DNA of 64,000 nucleotides from assembly GCA_900104855.1 (NCBI GenBank), contig FNSS01000001.1, positions 434,001 through 498,000 on the forward strand, given 5' to 3'. The position numbers and the translations under genes are program-made. Source of the stretch: Rhizobiales bacterium GAS188. GTDB lineage: Bacteria; Pseudomonadota; Alphaproteobacteria; Rhizobiales; Beijerinckiaceae. Shown one piece after another: positions 7,141-16,291 of the stretch. Position 1 is the stretch's first letter. Each line of letters begins with the position of its first letter. A model generated the notes under the pieces. That model was given only the letters and a program-made list of their open reading frames with translations, searched no databases and was not told the origin of the DNA.

Positions 7141-9092
7141 CGATCGAGACGCAATCGATGCATCAGCCGACGAGCGGCGGCTTCGCCTCTCAGGGCGAGG
7201 CAGTGGCTGCTGCCATGCGCGACAATCAACTGGCGAGCCGCGGCGATGCGCAGCGACTGCTGACCGATCTCTTCAACCCGCTCGTCGGCGCCTTCAGCCC
7301 CGGCCGCGCCCAGGTGAAGCTCGGCCAGGACGCCGCTCATTTCGATCGCAAGGCCGCCTGGTTCGAAGGCTTCGCGCGCCCCCTATGGGGTCTTGCCCCA
7401 CTGCATGCGGGCGGTGGCGCTTTCGCGCATTGGGACCTCTACCGGCAAGGCCTCGTCAGCGGCAGCGATCCCGGCCATGCCGAATATTGGGAGAGGACGC
7501 TCGACCGCAATCAGCGCTCCGTCGAGATCGCGGCGCTGGGCTTCGCGCTGGCGCTGGCTCCGGATGCGCTGTGGCTGCCGCTCGCGGAGCAAACCCGTCA
7601 GCGCCTCGCGCATTGGATCCGCGTCATCGAGACGGTCGAGATGGCCGACAACAACTGGCATTTCTTTCCGGTGATGGCCGGGCTGGGGCTCGAGCGCGTC
7701 GGCGTCCCTATCAACGAAGCCGGGCGCGACCGGCATCTCGACCGGATCGACGCTTTCTACAATCGCGATGGCTGGTATGGCGACGGGCCGGGCGGCTTCA
7801 TCGATCACTATAATGGCTTCGCCCTGCATTTCTACGGGCTGATCTATGCACGCCATGCCGCCGCCCGCGATCCGGCCCGCGCCGCGCGTCTGCGCGACCG
7901 GGCAAGCGCCTTCGCGGAGGGTTTCCGCCACTGGTTCGGCCGCGACGGAGGCGCGCTCGCCATCGGCCGCTCTCTGACCTATCGCTTCGCTTTTGCGGGC
8001 TTCTGGGGCGCGCTCGCTTATGCGGATCTCGAAGCCTTGCCCTGGAGCCAGATTCGCACGCTCTGGGCCCGCCAGCTGCGCTGGTGGATGAGAAAACCGA
8101 TCCTCGATGCGCAGGGGCGGCTATCGGTCGGCTATACTTGGCCGAACTATCTGATGAGCGAAGAATACAATTCGCCGGGCTCGCCCTATTGGGCCTTCAA
8201 GGCCTTCCTGCCCTTGGCGTTGCCCGAGGAGCATCCCTTCTGGCAGGCTGAGGAAGTGGAGCTTCCCGAGCCCGATCGCCCGGTCCTCGTGCCGGGTGCC
8301 GCGATGCTCGTGCAGCACCAGCACGGCGACGTCGTGGCCCTGCCCGCGGGCCCGGTCCGGCTCGACATGCGCAACTCGTCCGACAAATACTGCAAATTCG
8401 CCTATTCGTCGCGCTTCGGTCTTACGGTCGAGGCCGATCGCTACGTGGAGATGGGTTTCTTCGGCGACAACATTCTCGCGGTCAGCACGGATGGCAAGCT
8501 CTATCGGTCGCGCGGCCAGCGAAGCGAGGCGCGGCTCGGCGAGAGCTGGATCGAGACCAGATGGTCGCCCGAGGCAAAGGTGTCGATCACCACGCTGCAA
8601 GGTTTTGTGCGCAGCTTCGAACTGCGCATCCACCGCATCACGACCGATCATCCGTTGTCGACGCTCGAATCCGGACATGCGGTGCCGACGCGTTGCGGCT
8701 CGCGCGAACGCTGGCGCAGCGCAACGCTTTCAGCCGGCACTGGCCCGAATGGCATCGCCATCCTGCTCGATGACGGCCATCGCAGCGCCATCGTGGGGCT
8801 GGAGCGGAGGCGCGAGGCGCAGCTGCGCGACGCCGCGCCGAACACCAATATCGTCTTCCCGCATAGCGCCGGGCCGGTCCTGTCGGGACATGTCGACGCC
8901 GGGCGCGACGTTGTGCTGATCACGGCGGTGCGCGCGAGCTTCGGCGCCACGGACGAGATCTGGGACGGCTTGCCGACGCTCGATGACGCCATGGCGCTTT
9001 GCGCAGCGGCCGGCACGCCGCTCGACCTCGACGCGGCCGCCAGCACGCTGCCTCTCGATCTGCGCACGCAGCCTCTCGCCGCGATCGCGTAG
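7137..9092 (+). CDS. DUF2264 domain-containing protein (probable alpha/alpha-barrel carbohydrate-active protein)
   Basis: The ATG at 7137, inside the ThuA stop, gives 651 residues. The N-terminal 350 or so match the DUF2264 pattern: LLTDLFNPLVGAFSPG, RKAAWFEGFARPLWGL, ADNNWHFFPVMAGLGL, FYNRDGWYGDGPGGFIDHYN and RSLTYRFAFAGFWGAL. A beta-rich C-terminal half follows. DUF2264 proteins are thought to be glycoside-hydrolase-like helical barrels; activity is not established here. With no signal peptide, it is presumably cytoplasmic. Its coupling to ThuA and its place after a sugar-binding protein suggest processing of an imported saccharide. Confidence 0.88.
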   Translation: MTIETQSMHQPTSGGFASQGEAVAAAMRDNQLASRGDAQRLLTDLFNPLVGAFSPGRAQVKLGQDAAHFDRKAAWFEGFARPLWGLAPLHAGGGAFAHWDLYRQGLVSGSDPGHAEYWERTLDRNQRSVEIAALGFALALAPDALWLPLAEQTRQRLAHWIRVIETVEMADNNWHFFPVMAGLGLERVGVPINEAGRDRHLDRIDAFYNRDGWYGDGPGGFIDHYNGFALHFYGLIYARHAAARDPARAARLRDRASAFAEGFRHWFGRDGGALAIGRSLTYRFAFAGFWGALAYADLEALPWSQIRTLWARQLRWWMRKPILDAQGRLSVGYTWPNYLMSEEYNSPGSPYWAFKAFLPLALPEEHPFWQAEEVELPEPDRPVLVPGAAMLVQHQHGDVVALPAGPVRLDMRNSSDKYCKFAYSSRFGLTVEADRYVEMGFFGDNILAVSTDGKLYRSRGQRSEARLGESWIETRWSPEAKVSITTLQGFVRSFELRIHRITTDHPLSTLESGHAVPTRCGSRERWRSATLSAGTGPNGIAILLDDGHRSAIVGLERRREAQLRDAAPNTNIVFPHSAGPVLSGHVDAGRDVVLITAVRASFGATDEIWDGLPTLDDAMALCAAAGTPLDLDAAASTLPLDLRTQPLAAIA

Positions 9093-9099
9093 GAGCGCC

Positions 9100-9126
9100 G
9101 GGACCGCGACCGTCTCGGTCGCCCTT
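9100..9126. repeat. Interspersed 27-bp repeat, copy 1
   Basis: The segment GGGACCGCGACCGTCTCGG plus CGCCCTT lies just after the DUF2264 stop. It recurs identically at 30671-30697 and with one mismatch, inverted, at 38257-38283. It is internally palindromic (CGACCG/CGGTCG). Confidence 0.75.
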
Positions 9127-9201
9127 CTTCCCGGCCCTGCGGACCTACCCGAGAGCCAGACCGATTCGTAAGGCCGAGCCGTAACAAATTCGGGTTGTGC
9201 T

Positions 9202-9285
9202 GCCGGCTGGAAGCCAGCGGTCCAAAGGGCGTTGGCACAACGGCTCAGCCGGACGCAACCTTCGGACCGCCGGCTTCCAGCCGGC
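9202..9285. repeat. Inverted repeat related to the 18640-18709 palindrome
   Basis: A 22-base arm at 9202-9223 (GGCTGGAAGCCAGCGGTCC core) pairs with 9264-9285 (GGACCGCCGGCTTCCAGCC core) with one mismatch. The same core forms the perfect palindrome near 18640. It sits upstream of the LuxR gene in an otherwise empty 279-base gap. Confidence 0.75.
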
Positions 9286-9371
9286 CCCGCCGCGGGCCTC
9301 AATATGCAAGCAGCCCAAAAATGCGCTAGACTCATCACAAGGTCAGCGCGGACAGGAATAGGGGGGCTTGC

Positions 9372-10109
9372 GTGACCCATGCACCCGATCTTTCCGATCT
9401 CGTCGGCGAGATTTATGAGGCCGGCCTCGATGCTGGGCGGTGGCCTCAGGTGCTGGAGCGCTTGACCGATCTCGTAGGCGGCCAATTCGGGGCTCTGGCG
9501 TGGCCGCAAGGGTCGCGCGCCGGTGCGATCTTGGGCGTACGGATGAATCCAGACCGTTTGCGACGCTACGAACACATCTGGGGCAGAAATCTGGTGGTGA
9601 ACGCCCTGCTCCCTTTGCCGGCCGGCTCGGTCGTCACCGATCGCATGCTCGTGCCCAAGGCCGAATTCCACCGCTCCGAATTCTACAACGACTTCCTCGT
9701 GCCCCAGGGTTCGGAAACGGTCATCTACGTGAATTGCACGCCGGGCGGCCGGTCCCGCTGCGCCATCTGGCGATCGCCGCAGCAAGGCGAATGGGAGGAG
9801 GCGCAGATCGCGCAGATGCGCCGCCTCGCGCCGCACCTGCGTCGCGCCATGGAGATCAATCAGCGGCTCAACACTTCGCCGTCGATCCAGCATGCCCATC
9901 GCCCGAACGGCGCCCTGCTCGCGCCGCGCGAGCGCGAATGCCTCGCGAGAGTGGCCGGCGGCGCAACGAGCAAGACGATCGCAACCGGGCTCTGCCTTTC
10001 GCGCCATACCGTCGATCAATATGTCGAATCGGCCATGCGCAAGCTCGGCGCCGGTTCACGCTCCGAAGCCGTCGCCAAGGCGCTGGCACTCGGTTTGATC
10101 CGGGCCTGA
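9372..10109 (+). CDS. LuxR-family transcriptional regulator
   Basis: A GTG start at 9372 with AGGAATAGGGGGGC upstream gives 245 residues. The C-terminal 65 form a LuxR/GerE helix-turn-helix: APRERECLARVAGGATSKTI then CLSRHTVDQYVESAMRKLGA. The N-terminal 170 residues (sensor region) resemble proteobacterial LuxR proteins but show no recognisable autoinducer site. It acts in the cytoplasm on DNA. The adhesin gene starts 104 bases downstream on the same strand, so regulation of surface adhesion is a fair inference. Confidence 0.9.
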   Translation: MTHAPDLSDLVGEIYEAGLDAGRWPQVLERLTDLVGGQFGALAWPQGSRAGAILGVRMNPDRLRRYEHIWGRNLVVNALLPLPAGSVVTDRMLVPKAEFHRSEFYNDFLVPQGSETVIYVNCTPGGRSRCAIWRSPQQGEWEEAQIAQMRRLAPHLRRAMEINQRLNTSPSIQHAHRPNGALLAPRERECLARVAGGATSKTIATGLCLSRHTVDQYVESAMRKLGAGSRSEAVAKALALGLIRA

Positions 10110-10212
10110 CGACCCACACTAGCCGTCAATACCCCATTTTTCAGGAATTGTTGCTCGACCTCTTGGGTGAGCACGATGCGGCGCAGAAAAGCGGCTCGCA
10201 TCGGAGGCTGGC

Positions 10213-12684
10213 ATGGGGGTTTTCGGCTCGTCTCAAGAGACGCACGAAAATTGCCCGGCCCGTATGGGAGCGCGATACCGCGCCCTCGTCATCGGGGTCG
10301 GGCTGACGCTGGGCATCGTAGTGACGCTAGGCATAGTCTTGGCTCCGGGCGCGGCCATGGCCCAGTTCGTCTGCGGCGGCAGTGCCACCGGGGCGGAGAA
10401 CCAGAGCGGCGCGGGCGCGACGGCGGGTGGAGCGGGTGGCGTGGCCTGCGGCACCAATGCCGCGGCAGGCGGCGCCGGCAACAGCACGGCGATCGGTGCC
10501 GGCAGCGCCGCGGCGAATGTCGGCGGGGGCGACCCCGGCAGCACGGCGATCGGTAACAATAGCAAGGCGAGCGGCGATTCCACCACGGCGAGCGGCGCCA
10601 AGAGCACGGCAACCGGCTTTGGCAGCACGGCGATCGGCGCCGGCAGCACGGCGATCAACACGGCCACCGGGATCTTCCAAAGCAGCACGGCGATCGGCAC
10701 CGGCAGCTCGGCCACCGGCGATTTCAGCACGGCGAGCGGTGCCTTCAGCACGGCAAGCGGCATCGGAAGCACGGCAAGCGGCAACGGCGCGTCGGCGGGT
10801 GGGAACGCGACCGGGATATTCGGTCCCACCTTCACCAATGCGGGCACCACGGCGATCGGCGCGGGTACGACAGCCGGCGCGACAGGAGCCGGCCAGACCA
10901 ACGCCACTGCGCTCGGCTTCCAGGCGCAGGCCAATGCGGCGAGCGCGACTGCGCTCGGCCAGGGGTCCGCAGCCGGGGGACTGCTCAGCAACGTATTCAG
11001 CAACGCAGGCACCACGGCAGTCGGCGCGGGCGCGCAGGCCGGCGCGACCGGGGCCGGCCAGACCAACGCCACCGCAATCGGTATCGGCGCAAAGGCGAAT
11101 GCGGCGAGTGCCACGACGACCGGCGCCAACAGCACGGCGACCGGCGCCATCAGCTCAGCCTACGGTGTCGGCAGCACGGCGAGCGGCTTGGCCAGCACGG
11201 CGATTGGCGCCTTCAGCGTGGCGAGCGGTCGCAGGAGCGCGGCGTATGGCGACAGCAGCACGGCGAGCGGCGACGCCAGCACGGCTTACGGTAGCGGCAG
11301 CACAGCGAGCGGCAACACCAGCTCGGCCTTTGGCAACTTCAGTTCGGCGAGCGGCTTCAACAGCTCGACCTACGGCAACGCCAGTTTTGCTGCCGGCGAC
11401 GGCAGTGCGGCGTATGGCGGCAACAGCAGCGCGCTGGGCGTGCTCAGCTCGGCTTTTGGTGCCGGCAGCGCGGCGAAGGCGCTGAGCAGCTCAGCCTATG
11501 GCGCCATGTCGGTGGCCTCCGGCATCAACAGTTCGGCCTACGGCGTCGCCAGCAATGCGAGCGGTCTCAACAGCTCGGCCTATGGCTTCGCCAGCAGCGC
11601 GACCGGCATCGGCAGCTCGGCCTTCGGCAATCAGACACAAGCGACCGGGCTGAACGCCGTGGCGATCGGCACGGGCGCGCCAGCCTCTGGCACGAACAGC
11701 TTCGGCGCGACGGCCGACAACGCCACCGCGGCCGGCTTCGGCGCGACGGCGAACCAAGCGGGCGCCTCGGCCTTCGGTCAGGGGGCGCAGGCGACCTTTG
11801 CAGGCGCCACCGCGATCGGCCAAGGCGCAATGGCCTCGGGCGATCCCGCGACCGCGCTCGGCATGATGTCGACGGCATCGGGCAACAACTCCGTCGCCAT
11901 CGGCGCGAACGCGCTCGCCTCCGGCAATGCCTCGACGGCGCTCGGTCAGGGTGCGCAAGCGACATTCGCGGGCGCGACGGCGGTCGGCCAGGGCGCATTG
12001 GCCTCCGGCGATCCCGCGACCGCGCTCGGCATGTCGTCTGTGGCGTCGGGCAATAATTCCGTCGCCATCGGCGCGAACGCGCTCGCCTCCGGCAATGCCT
12101 CGACGGCGCTCGGTCAGGGTGCGTCGGCGACGGGCGATTTCTCGTCGGCCATCGGCCAGGGCGCCAATGCCGGCTTCGCCAATTCGATCGCCATCGGGCA
12201 AGGCGTTGCAACGACGCGGGCCAATCAGGTCCTGCTCGGCGCCGCGACGAATACTTACACCTTGCCCGGCATCTCCTCGGCTGCCAGCAAGGCGGCGCAG
12301 TCAGGACCGACGCAATTCGTCACCGCCGACGCCAACGGCAATCTCGCGACAGCCAATCTACCTGCGGGCTTCGATCCGACCTCGCTGTCGAACACGCTCG
12401 CGAACCAGCAGACCGAGATCAACGGGCTGACCGCCGTCCTGCGCCGGGATCAGCGGCGTGCCAATGGCGGCACGGCGGTCGCGATCGCCATGGGCGGGAC
12501 GCTGTTGCCCGACGGCAAGAACTACGCGGTCTCGGCGAATTACGGCACCTATAAGGGTCAAAGCGGCTTTGGCGCCAGCGTCGCGCTACGTCTCACCGAC
12601 AACGCCTTCGTCAATGGCTCTGTCGGCATGGGGATGGCCCATGGCGGCGTCGGCGGACGGGCGGGTCTGACGATCGCCTGGTAG
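10213..12684 (+). CDS. YadA-like trimeric autotransporter adhesin (adhesin 1)
   Basis: This 823-residue protein has an extended signal peptide (hydrophobic VIGVGLTLGIVVTLGIVLAP ending AMA), then about 560 residues of degenerate head repeats of about 14 residues (pattern xSTAIGxxSxASG), the beta-roll of YadA/Hia heads. A neck-like segment (TRANQVLLGAATNTYTLPG), a short coiled coil (LANQQTEINGLTAVLRRDQ) and a C-terminal four-strand anchor ending in Trp follow. Such proteins trimerise in the outer membrane and mediate adhesion. The start follows GGAGG with a 5-base spacer. It contains a 168-bp tandem duplication and is a paralogue of the gene at 14129. Confidence 0.92.
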   Translation: MGVFGSSQETHENCPARMGARYRALVIGVGLTLGIVVTLGIVLAPGAAMAQFVCGGSATGAENQSGAGATAGGAGGVACGTNAAAGGAGNSTAIGAGSAAANVGGGDPGSTAIGNNSKASGDSTTASGAKSTATGFGSTAIGAGSTAINTATGIFQSSTAIGTGSSATGDFSTASGAFSTASGIGSTASGNGASAGGNATGIFGPTFTNAGTTAIGAGTTAGATGAGQTNATALGFQAQANAASATALGQGSAAGGLLSNVFSNAGTTAVGAGAQAGATGAGQTNATAIGIGAKANAASATTTGANSTATGAISSAYGVGSTASGLASTAIGAFSVASGRRSAAYGDSSTASGDASTAYGSGSTASGNTSSAFGNFSSASGFNSSTYGNASFAAGDGSAAYGGNSSALGVLSSAFGAGSAAKALSSSAYGAMSVASGINSSAYGVASNASGLNSSAYGFASSATGIGSSAFGNQTQATGLNAVAIGTGAPASGTNSFGATADNATAAGFGATANQAGASAFGQGAQATFAGATAIGQGAMASGDPATALGMMSTASGNNSVAIGANALASGNASTALGQGAQATFAGATAVGQGALASGDPATALGMSSVASGNNSVAIGANALASGNASTALGQGASATGDFSSAIGQGANAGFANSIAIGQGVATTRANQVLLGAATNTYTLPGISSAASKAAQSGPTQFVTADANGNLATANLPAGFDPTSLSNTLANQQTEINGLTAVLRRDQRRANGGTAVAIAMGGTLLPDGKNYAVSANYGTYKGQSGFGASVALRLTDNAFVNGSVGMGMAHGGVGGRAGLTIAW
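11782..12117 (+). repeat. 168-bp tandem duplication within adhesin 1
   Basis: Two adjacent 56-codon units, 11782-11949 and 11950-12117, encode near-identical peptides beginning GAQATFAGATA and ending NASTALGQ. Adhesin 2 has only one copy of the related unit. Confidence 0.85.
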
Positions 12685-12711
12685 AGCAAGCGATTGGCGG
12701 CGCGACCGACG

Positions 12712-13677
12712 TCAACACAACAGGTCGGTGTCATTTGAGCCCTTTGCCCTGCGCGCGTCCGACGGAGTCGTGCCGTATCGGGCGCGGAACCGGCGGTTGA
12801 AGGTGGTGATGTCATTGAAGCCGCAAGCGTAGGCCACATCGATGATCTTCATGCGGGCCGAGAGTGGGCTTGCCAGCATCGCGTAGGCTTTGGAGAGCCT
12901 TTGGGTATCGATATGGGTCTTGCAGCTCGTATCTTCGGCTGCGAACAACATGCTTACATAGCGGTCGGACACATTGAGATGGGCCGCTACGGCATCGTTC
13001 GACAGGCCCGGATCAAGAAGGTGCCCGGCGATGTAGTCCTTCGCGGCCTTGAGGCGGGCGGCGCGCAGGCCACCCCGGAGGGCCTGCTCGGCTGTATCGG
13101 CGTTGGCACCCAAGGTGAAGGCCAGAAGGTCATAGACGTGATTCGCGAAGAGCTGTTCCTCTGCTCGGCTCGTCGGTGCGCCATCCTGCTTCATGATGTC
13201 GAGATATCGGCGCAGCAGTTGTAATCCGGCCGCGTTCCTATGCAGGTGAGGAACGAAAGCAGAGTCTTTGTACTTTATTCGACGGAACAGTTCTTCCGCA
13301 GGAAACAGAATTGTGGTGTTGCCCGAAGTCTTCAAGTGTGCTGCCGGATATTCCATGAGACGCACACTCGCGCCGTTTGGTTCGATGACCGACTCGGAAC
13401 CGCGATAGCGCGTCAGGCGGGCGCCGCTGGAGTCATTGAATGCGATGGAGATGTGATCCGACAAGCGGCCCTTGCCGTTGCATTCGAGCGTGAGCAACGA
13501 ATTTCTAGCGACAAATAAATGCAATCCCGCAAAGCCGCCGAATAGAAACCGCACGTTCAGATCGTCAGTATATCGCTGCAGTCCTACCTTTTCACTCATT
13601 TTTTCCAAAAATTCGTGGACAGCCTCTGCCCTGGACACTTGTGGAAGTGCGTCGGTGGAAAACAGAAATCTTGACAT
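12712..13677 (-). CDS. AraC-family transcriptional regulator
   Basis: The likely ATG at 13677 (MSRFLFSTDALPQ) gives 321 residues. The N-terminal 200 match the AraC-binding-like region of AraC/XylS regulators. The C-terminal 100 form the double helix-turn-helix, with AVAAHLNVSDRYVSMLFA and IIDVAYACGFNDITTFNRRF followed by RYGTTPSDAR. It lies between two adhesin genes and points away from the second, with 451 bases between the starts, so it may control adhesin 2. No clear ribosome site precedes 13677. The frame stays open far upstream only because it lies antisense to the adhesin. Confidence 0.87.
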   Translation of the reverse strand: MSRFLFSTDALPQVSRAEAVHEFLEKMSEKVGLQRYTDDLNVRFLFGGFAGLHLFVARNSLLTLECNGKGRLSDHISIAFNDSSGARLTRYRGSESVIEPNGASVRLMEYPAAHLKTSGNTTILFPAEELFRRIKYKDSAFVPHLHRNAAGLQLLRRYLDIMKQDGAPTSRAEEQLFANHVYDLLAFTLGANADTAEQALRGGLRAARLKAAKDYIAGHLLDPGLSNDAVAAHLNVSDRYVSMLFAAEDTSCKTHIDTQRLSKAYAMLASPLSARMKIIDVAYACGFNDITTFNRRFRARYGTTPSDARRAKGSNDTDLLC

Positions 13678-14128
13678 GAATCTGATTGGTCCAGCGCAGA
13701 CAACCTCGAAAGTCAAACACGAGTGCACAACGAGCGCGGGCGAAAATGGCGAGCCAGGTACGATAGGGAGTAAGGCCGTTTGTATGAAAGTCAACCGCCA
13801 CTCCCGTTTCAGCCCATTTGACATCCTCGTTTCCGATTCCGGCATTCCACTAGCGCCAAATCCGAGTGTGTCCGCCGGGTAACACTTCCGCCGATGCCCG
13901 ACATTGCTTCCGAAACCGCAAAGATGGCCCATCGCCAATCGTTTATGGCCTTCGCACCGGCGCTCCGTTACGCGCCGGCAACAGTCGTGGCGAATCTGTG
14001 GCGAGAGCGCGACAGCGTCCGTAACGACCGTTAGCGTTGTCGCGGGCGGCGTTTTCGGATTTGCGTGCACCAAAGATCTAGAGGCGACGCCCGTCTTCGA
14101 AATGCTGGGATGCTCATCGGAGGCTGGA
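13678..14128. other. Divergent intergenic region between the AraC gene and adhesin 2
   Basis: This gap of 451 bases separates the AraC start from the adhesin 2 start. It must hold both promoters, but I see no consensus pair or clear palindrome. The only firm element is the ribosome site GGAGG at 14119-14123. Confidence 0.5.
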
Positions 14129-16126
14129 ATGGCGACGAGAATGCGATTTGAGGCAGGTTCGGCACGTCGAGGGGCAACCTGGGCGAAGTACTCGCCGCTC
14201 TGGATCGCAGTCGCTGCGCAAGGCCTGTCGTCGATCCGGGTCACTCGCGCTGCCGCGATAGTGGGCGCTCTGGCGCTATTAACGCGCCTCGGAGCCGGTC
14301 CGGCGATAGCCGGCTGCAATTCGGGCAATGTCGCGACCCCCAGTTTGTTGAACGACTCCACTTGCCAAGCCTCGGCGACCGGCCTTGGCTCGGTGGGGAT
14401 CGGCTTTACTGCGGTGGCCAACGGCAATTCCGAGACCGCAATCGGCGTTTTCGCCGGCGCTGGCGGAAACTCCTTCATCAATAACCTTGGGCCGAATGGA
14501 GGCAGCACCTATGTCGGCGGTTACACCGGCCTTGGCAGCAATGGTGTGTTGAACACTGCAGTCGGCAATTTCTCCGGCACGGGCGTAACGGGCAGCGGCA
14601 ATATCGCGATGGGTTTTTTGGCGGGCAACGCCATCGGAAACGTATCCGACACGATCGCAGTCGGAACATCTTCGCATGCCGGTCAGAACGGCAATATCGC
14701 AATCGGCAATTCCAGTTCCGCCATGGGCGCCAATTCCGCGGGCCTGTCCACCTCCGTGGCCATAGGTGAGAACACTCAGGCCGGCGGCACATTTGGCAAC
14801 GCCGGGACCACGGCGCTGGGCGCTCAATCCCAGGCCGGGACGACGGCGGCGAGCCAGGCGAACGCCACCGCGGTCGGTTTCCAGGCACAGGCGAATGCAG
14901 CGAGCGCCACGGCGGTCGGGCAGGGCAGCACGGCGTCGGGCGACATCAGCACCGCCATCGGGAAGGGCAGCACGGCCTCGGGCGACGCCAGCACCGCCAC
15001 CGGACAGAACAGCGCGGCGTCGGGCGTCCAAAGCACCGCCATCGGGCAGAGAAGCACGGCGTCGGGCAATTTCAGCAGCGCCTGGGGAAGCTCCAGCAGG
15101 GCGCTGGGCTTTGGCAGCACCGCGGTCGGCACCTTCAGCGCCACGACCGGCAAAGACAGCACCGCGGTCGGCGTGGCCAGCACGGCGTCGGGCGATCTCA
15201 GCACCACCACGGGAGTATTCAGCACAGCGTCGGGCGCCAATAGCAGTGCCTATGGCGCAGGCAGCCAAGCGACCGGAAACCAAGCGGTGGCGTTTGGCAC
15301 CGGGGGGCCGTTGCAGAGTGCCAATACCTTTGGTGCCACGGCGGACCAGACGACGGCCGTGGGGTATGGCGCCACGGCGAGCTTTGCCGGTGCGACGGCG
15401 ATCGGCAATGGTGCGGTGGCTTCGGGCGATCCGGCAACTGCGCTCGGCATGTCGGCGACCGCCTCCGGCAATCATTCCGTCGCGATCGGTGCGAACTCGC
15501 TCGCCTCCGGCAATGCCTCGACGGCCCTCGGCCAAGGCGCTTCGGCGTCGGGCGACTTCTCGACAGCCATCGGCCAGGGCGCCAGCGCCGGCTTCGCCAA
15601 TTCGATCGCCATCGGACAAGGCGTATCGACGACGCGGGCCAATCAGGTGCTGCTCGGCGCCGCCTCGAATACTTACAGCTTGCCCGGCATCTCCTCTGCC
15701 GCCAGCAAGGCGGCGCAAAGCGGCCAGGTGCAATTCGTCACCGCCGACGCCAATGGCAACCTCGCCACCACGAACCTGCCGGCCGGCTTCGATCCGACAT
15801 CTCTGAGCAATTCCGTGAACAGCCTGCAGAGCCAGGTGGGCAGCCTGCAGACCCAGGTCACCGGGCTCACCGCGCTCGTCCGGCGCAACAACGACCGCGC
15901 CTCGGGCGGCATCGCCGAGGCCGCGGCGCTCGGCGGCGCGGTGATCCCGGCGCAAGGGCGCAGCTATGTCGGGGCGAGCGCCGCGACCTATAGCGGCCAT
16001 GGCGGCTTTGCGGCGAGCGTCGTGCATCATGTCGACGGCACCGGCCTGATCCTCTCGGCGGGCTTCGCGGTCGGCACCGGCGGCTCGAGGCCGATCGGAC
16101 GCGTGGCGGCCGGCTGGGAGTTCTGA
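14129..16126 (+). CDS. YadA-like trimeric autotransporter adhesin (adhesin 2)
   Basis: The ATG at 14129 follows GGAGG with a 5-base spacer and gives 665 residues. An extended N-terminus and signal segment (AAAIVGALALLTRLGAGPAIA) precede degenerate SxAxG head repeats (roughly residues 90-510), a neck-like part (TRANQVLLGAASNTYSLPG), a short coiled coil (SVNSLQSQVGSLQTQVTGL) and a beta-strand anchor ending in Phe. The part from about residue 440 to the coiled coil is almost the same as in adhesin 1, while the N-terminal third and the anchor differ. It is probably an outer-membrane trimeric adhesin. AraC control is possible from the divergent layout. Confidence 0.9.
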   Translation: MATRMRFEAGSARRGATWAKYSPLWIAVAAQGLSSIRVTRAAAIVGALALLTRLGAGPAIAGCNSGNVATPSLLNDSTCQASATGLGSVGIGFTAVANGNSETAIGVFAGAGGNSFINNLGPNGGSTYVGGYTGLGSNGVLNTAVGNFSGTGVTGSGNIAMGFLAGNAIGNVSDTIAVGTSSHAGQNGNIAIGNSSSAMGANSAGLSTSVAIGENTQAGGTFGNAGTTALGAQSQAGTTAASQANATAVGFQAQANAASATAVGQGSTASGDISTAIGKGSTASGDASTATGQNSAASGVQSTAIGQRSTASGNFSSAWGSSSRALGFGSTAVGTFSATTGKDSTAVGVASTASGDLSTTTGVFSTASGANSSAYGAGSQATGNQAVAFGTGGPLQSANTFGATADQTTAVGYGATASFAGATAIGNGAVASGDPATALGMSATASGNHSVAIGANSLASGNASTALGQGASASGDFSTAIGQGASAGFANSIAIGQGVSTTRANQVLLGAASNTYSLPGISSAASKAAQSGQVQFVTADANGNLATTNLPAGFDPTSLSNSVNSLQSQVGSLQTQVTGLTALVRRNNDRASGGIAEAAALGGAVIPAQGRSYVGASAATYSGHGGFAASVVHHVDGTGLILSAGFAVGTGGSRPIGRVAAGWEF

Positions 16127-16291
16127 GCGGTCCCGCAAAAAGTCCCGCACCCGTCCGCCACAGCAACGAGCTATGGCAAGGGCCTCACGTCCACCCTTCC
16201 CCGCTGCGCGCAGGGTTGTCGGGGAAACGAAACTGATTGCATTTGGGGTGGTTGCTCAAACTCCAGATGGTCCGGAATTCGCTGCGGACAG

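Noticed and set aside
10233-11150. Minus-strand frame of Ala/Pro/Val repeats opposite adhesin 1
   Set aside because: It is the complement of the head repeats (AVLxxPxAVL pattern) and has no start signal.
12712-14508. A 598-codon open frame on the minus strand across AraC and the start of adhesin 2
   Set aside because: Only the part up to 13677 looks like AraC. The remainder is antisense to the adhesin, and has no family-like sequence.
14279-16150. A 623-codon minus-strand open frame antisense to adhesin 2
   Set aside because: Low-complexity Arg/Gly/Ala sequence mirrors the adhesin repeats; no ribosome site or domain.
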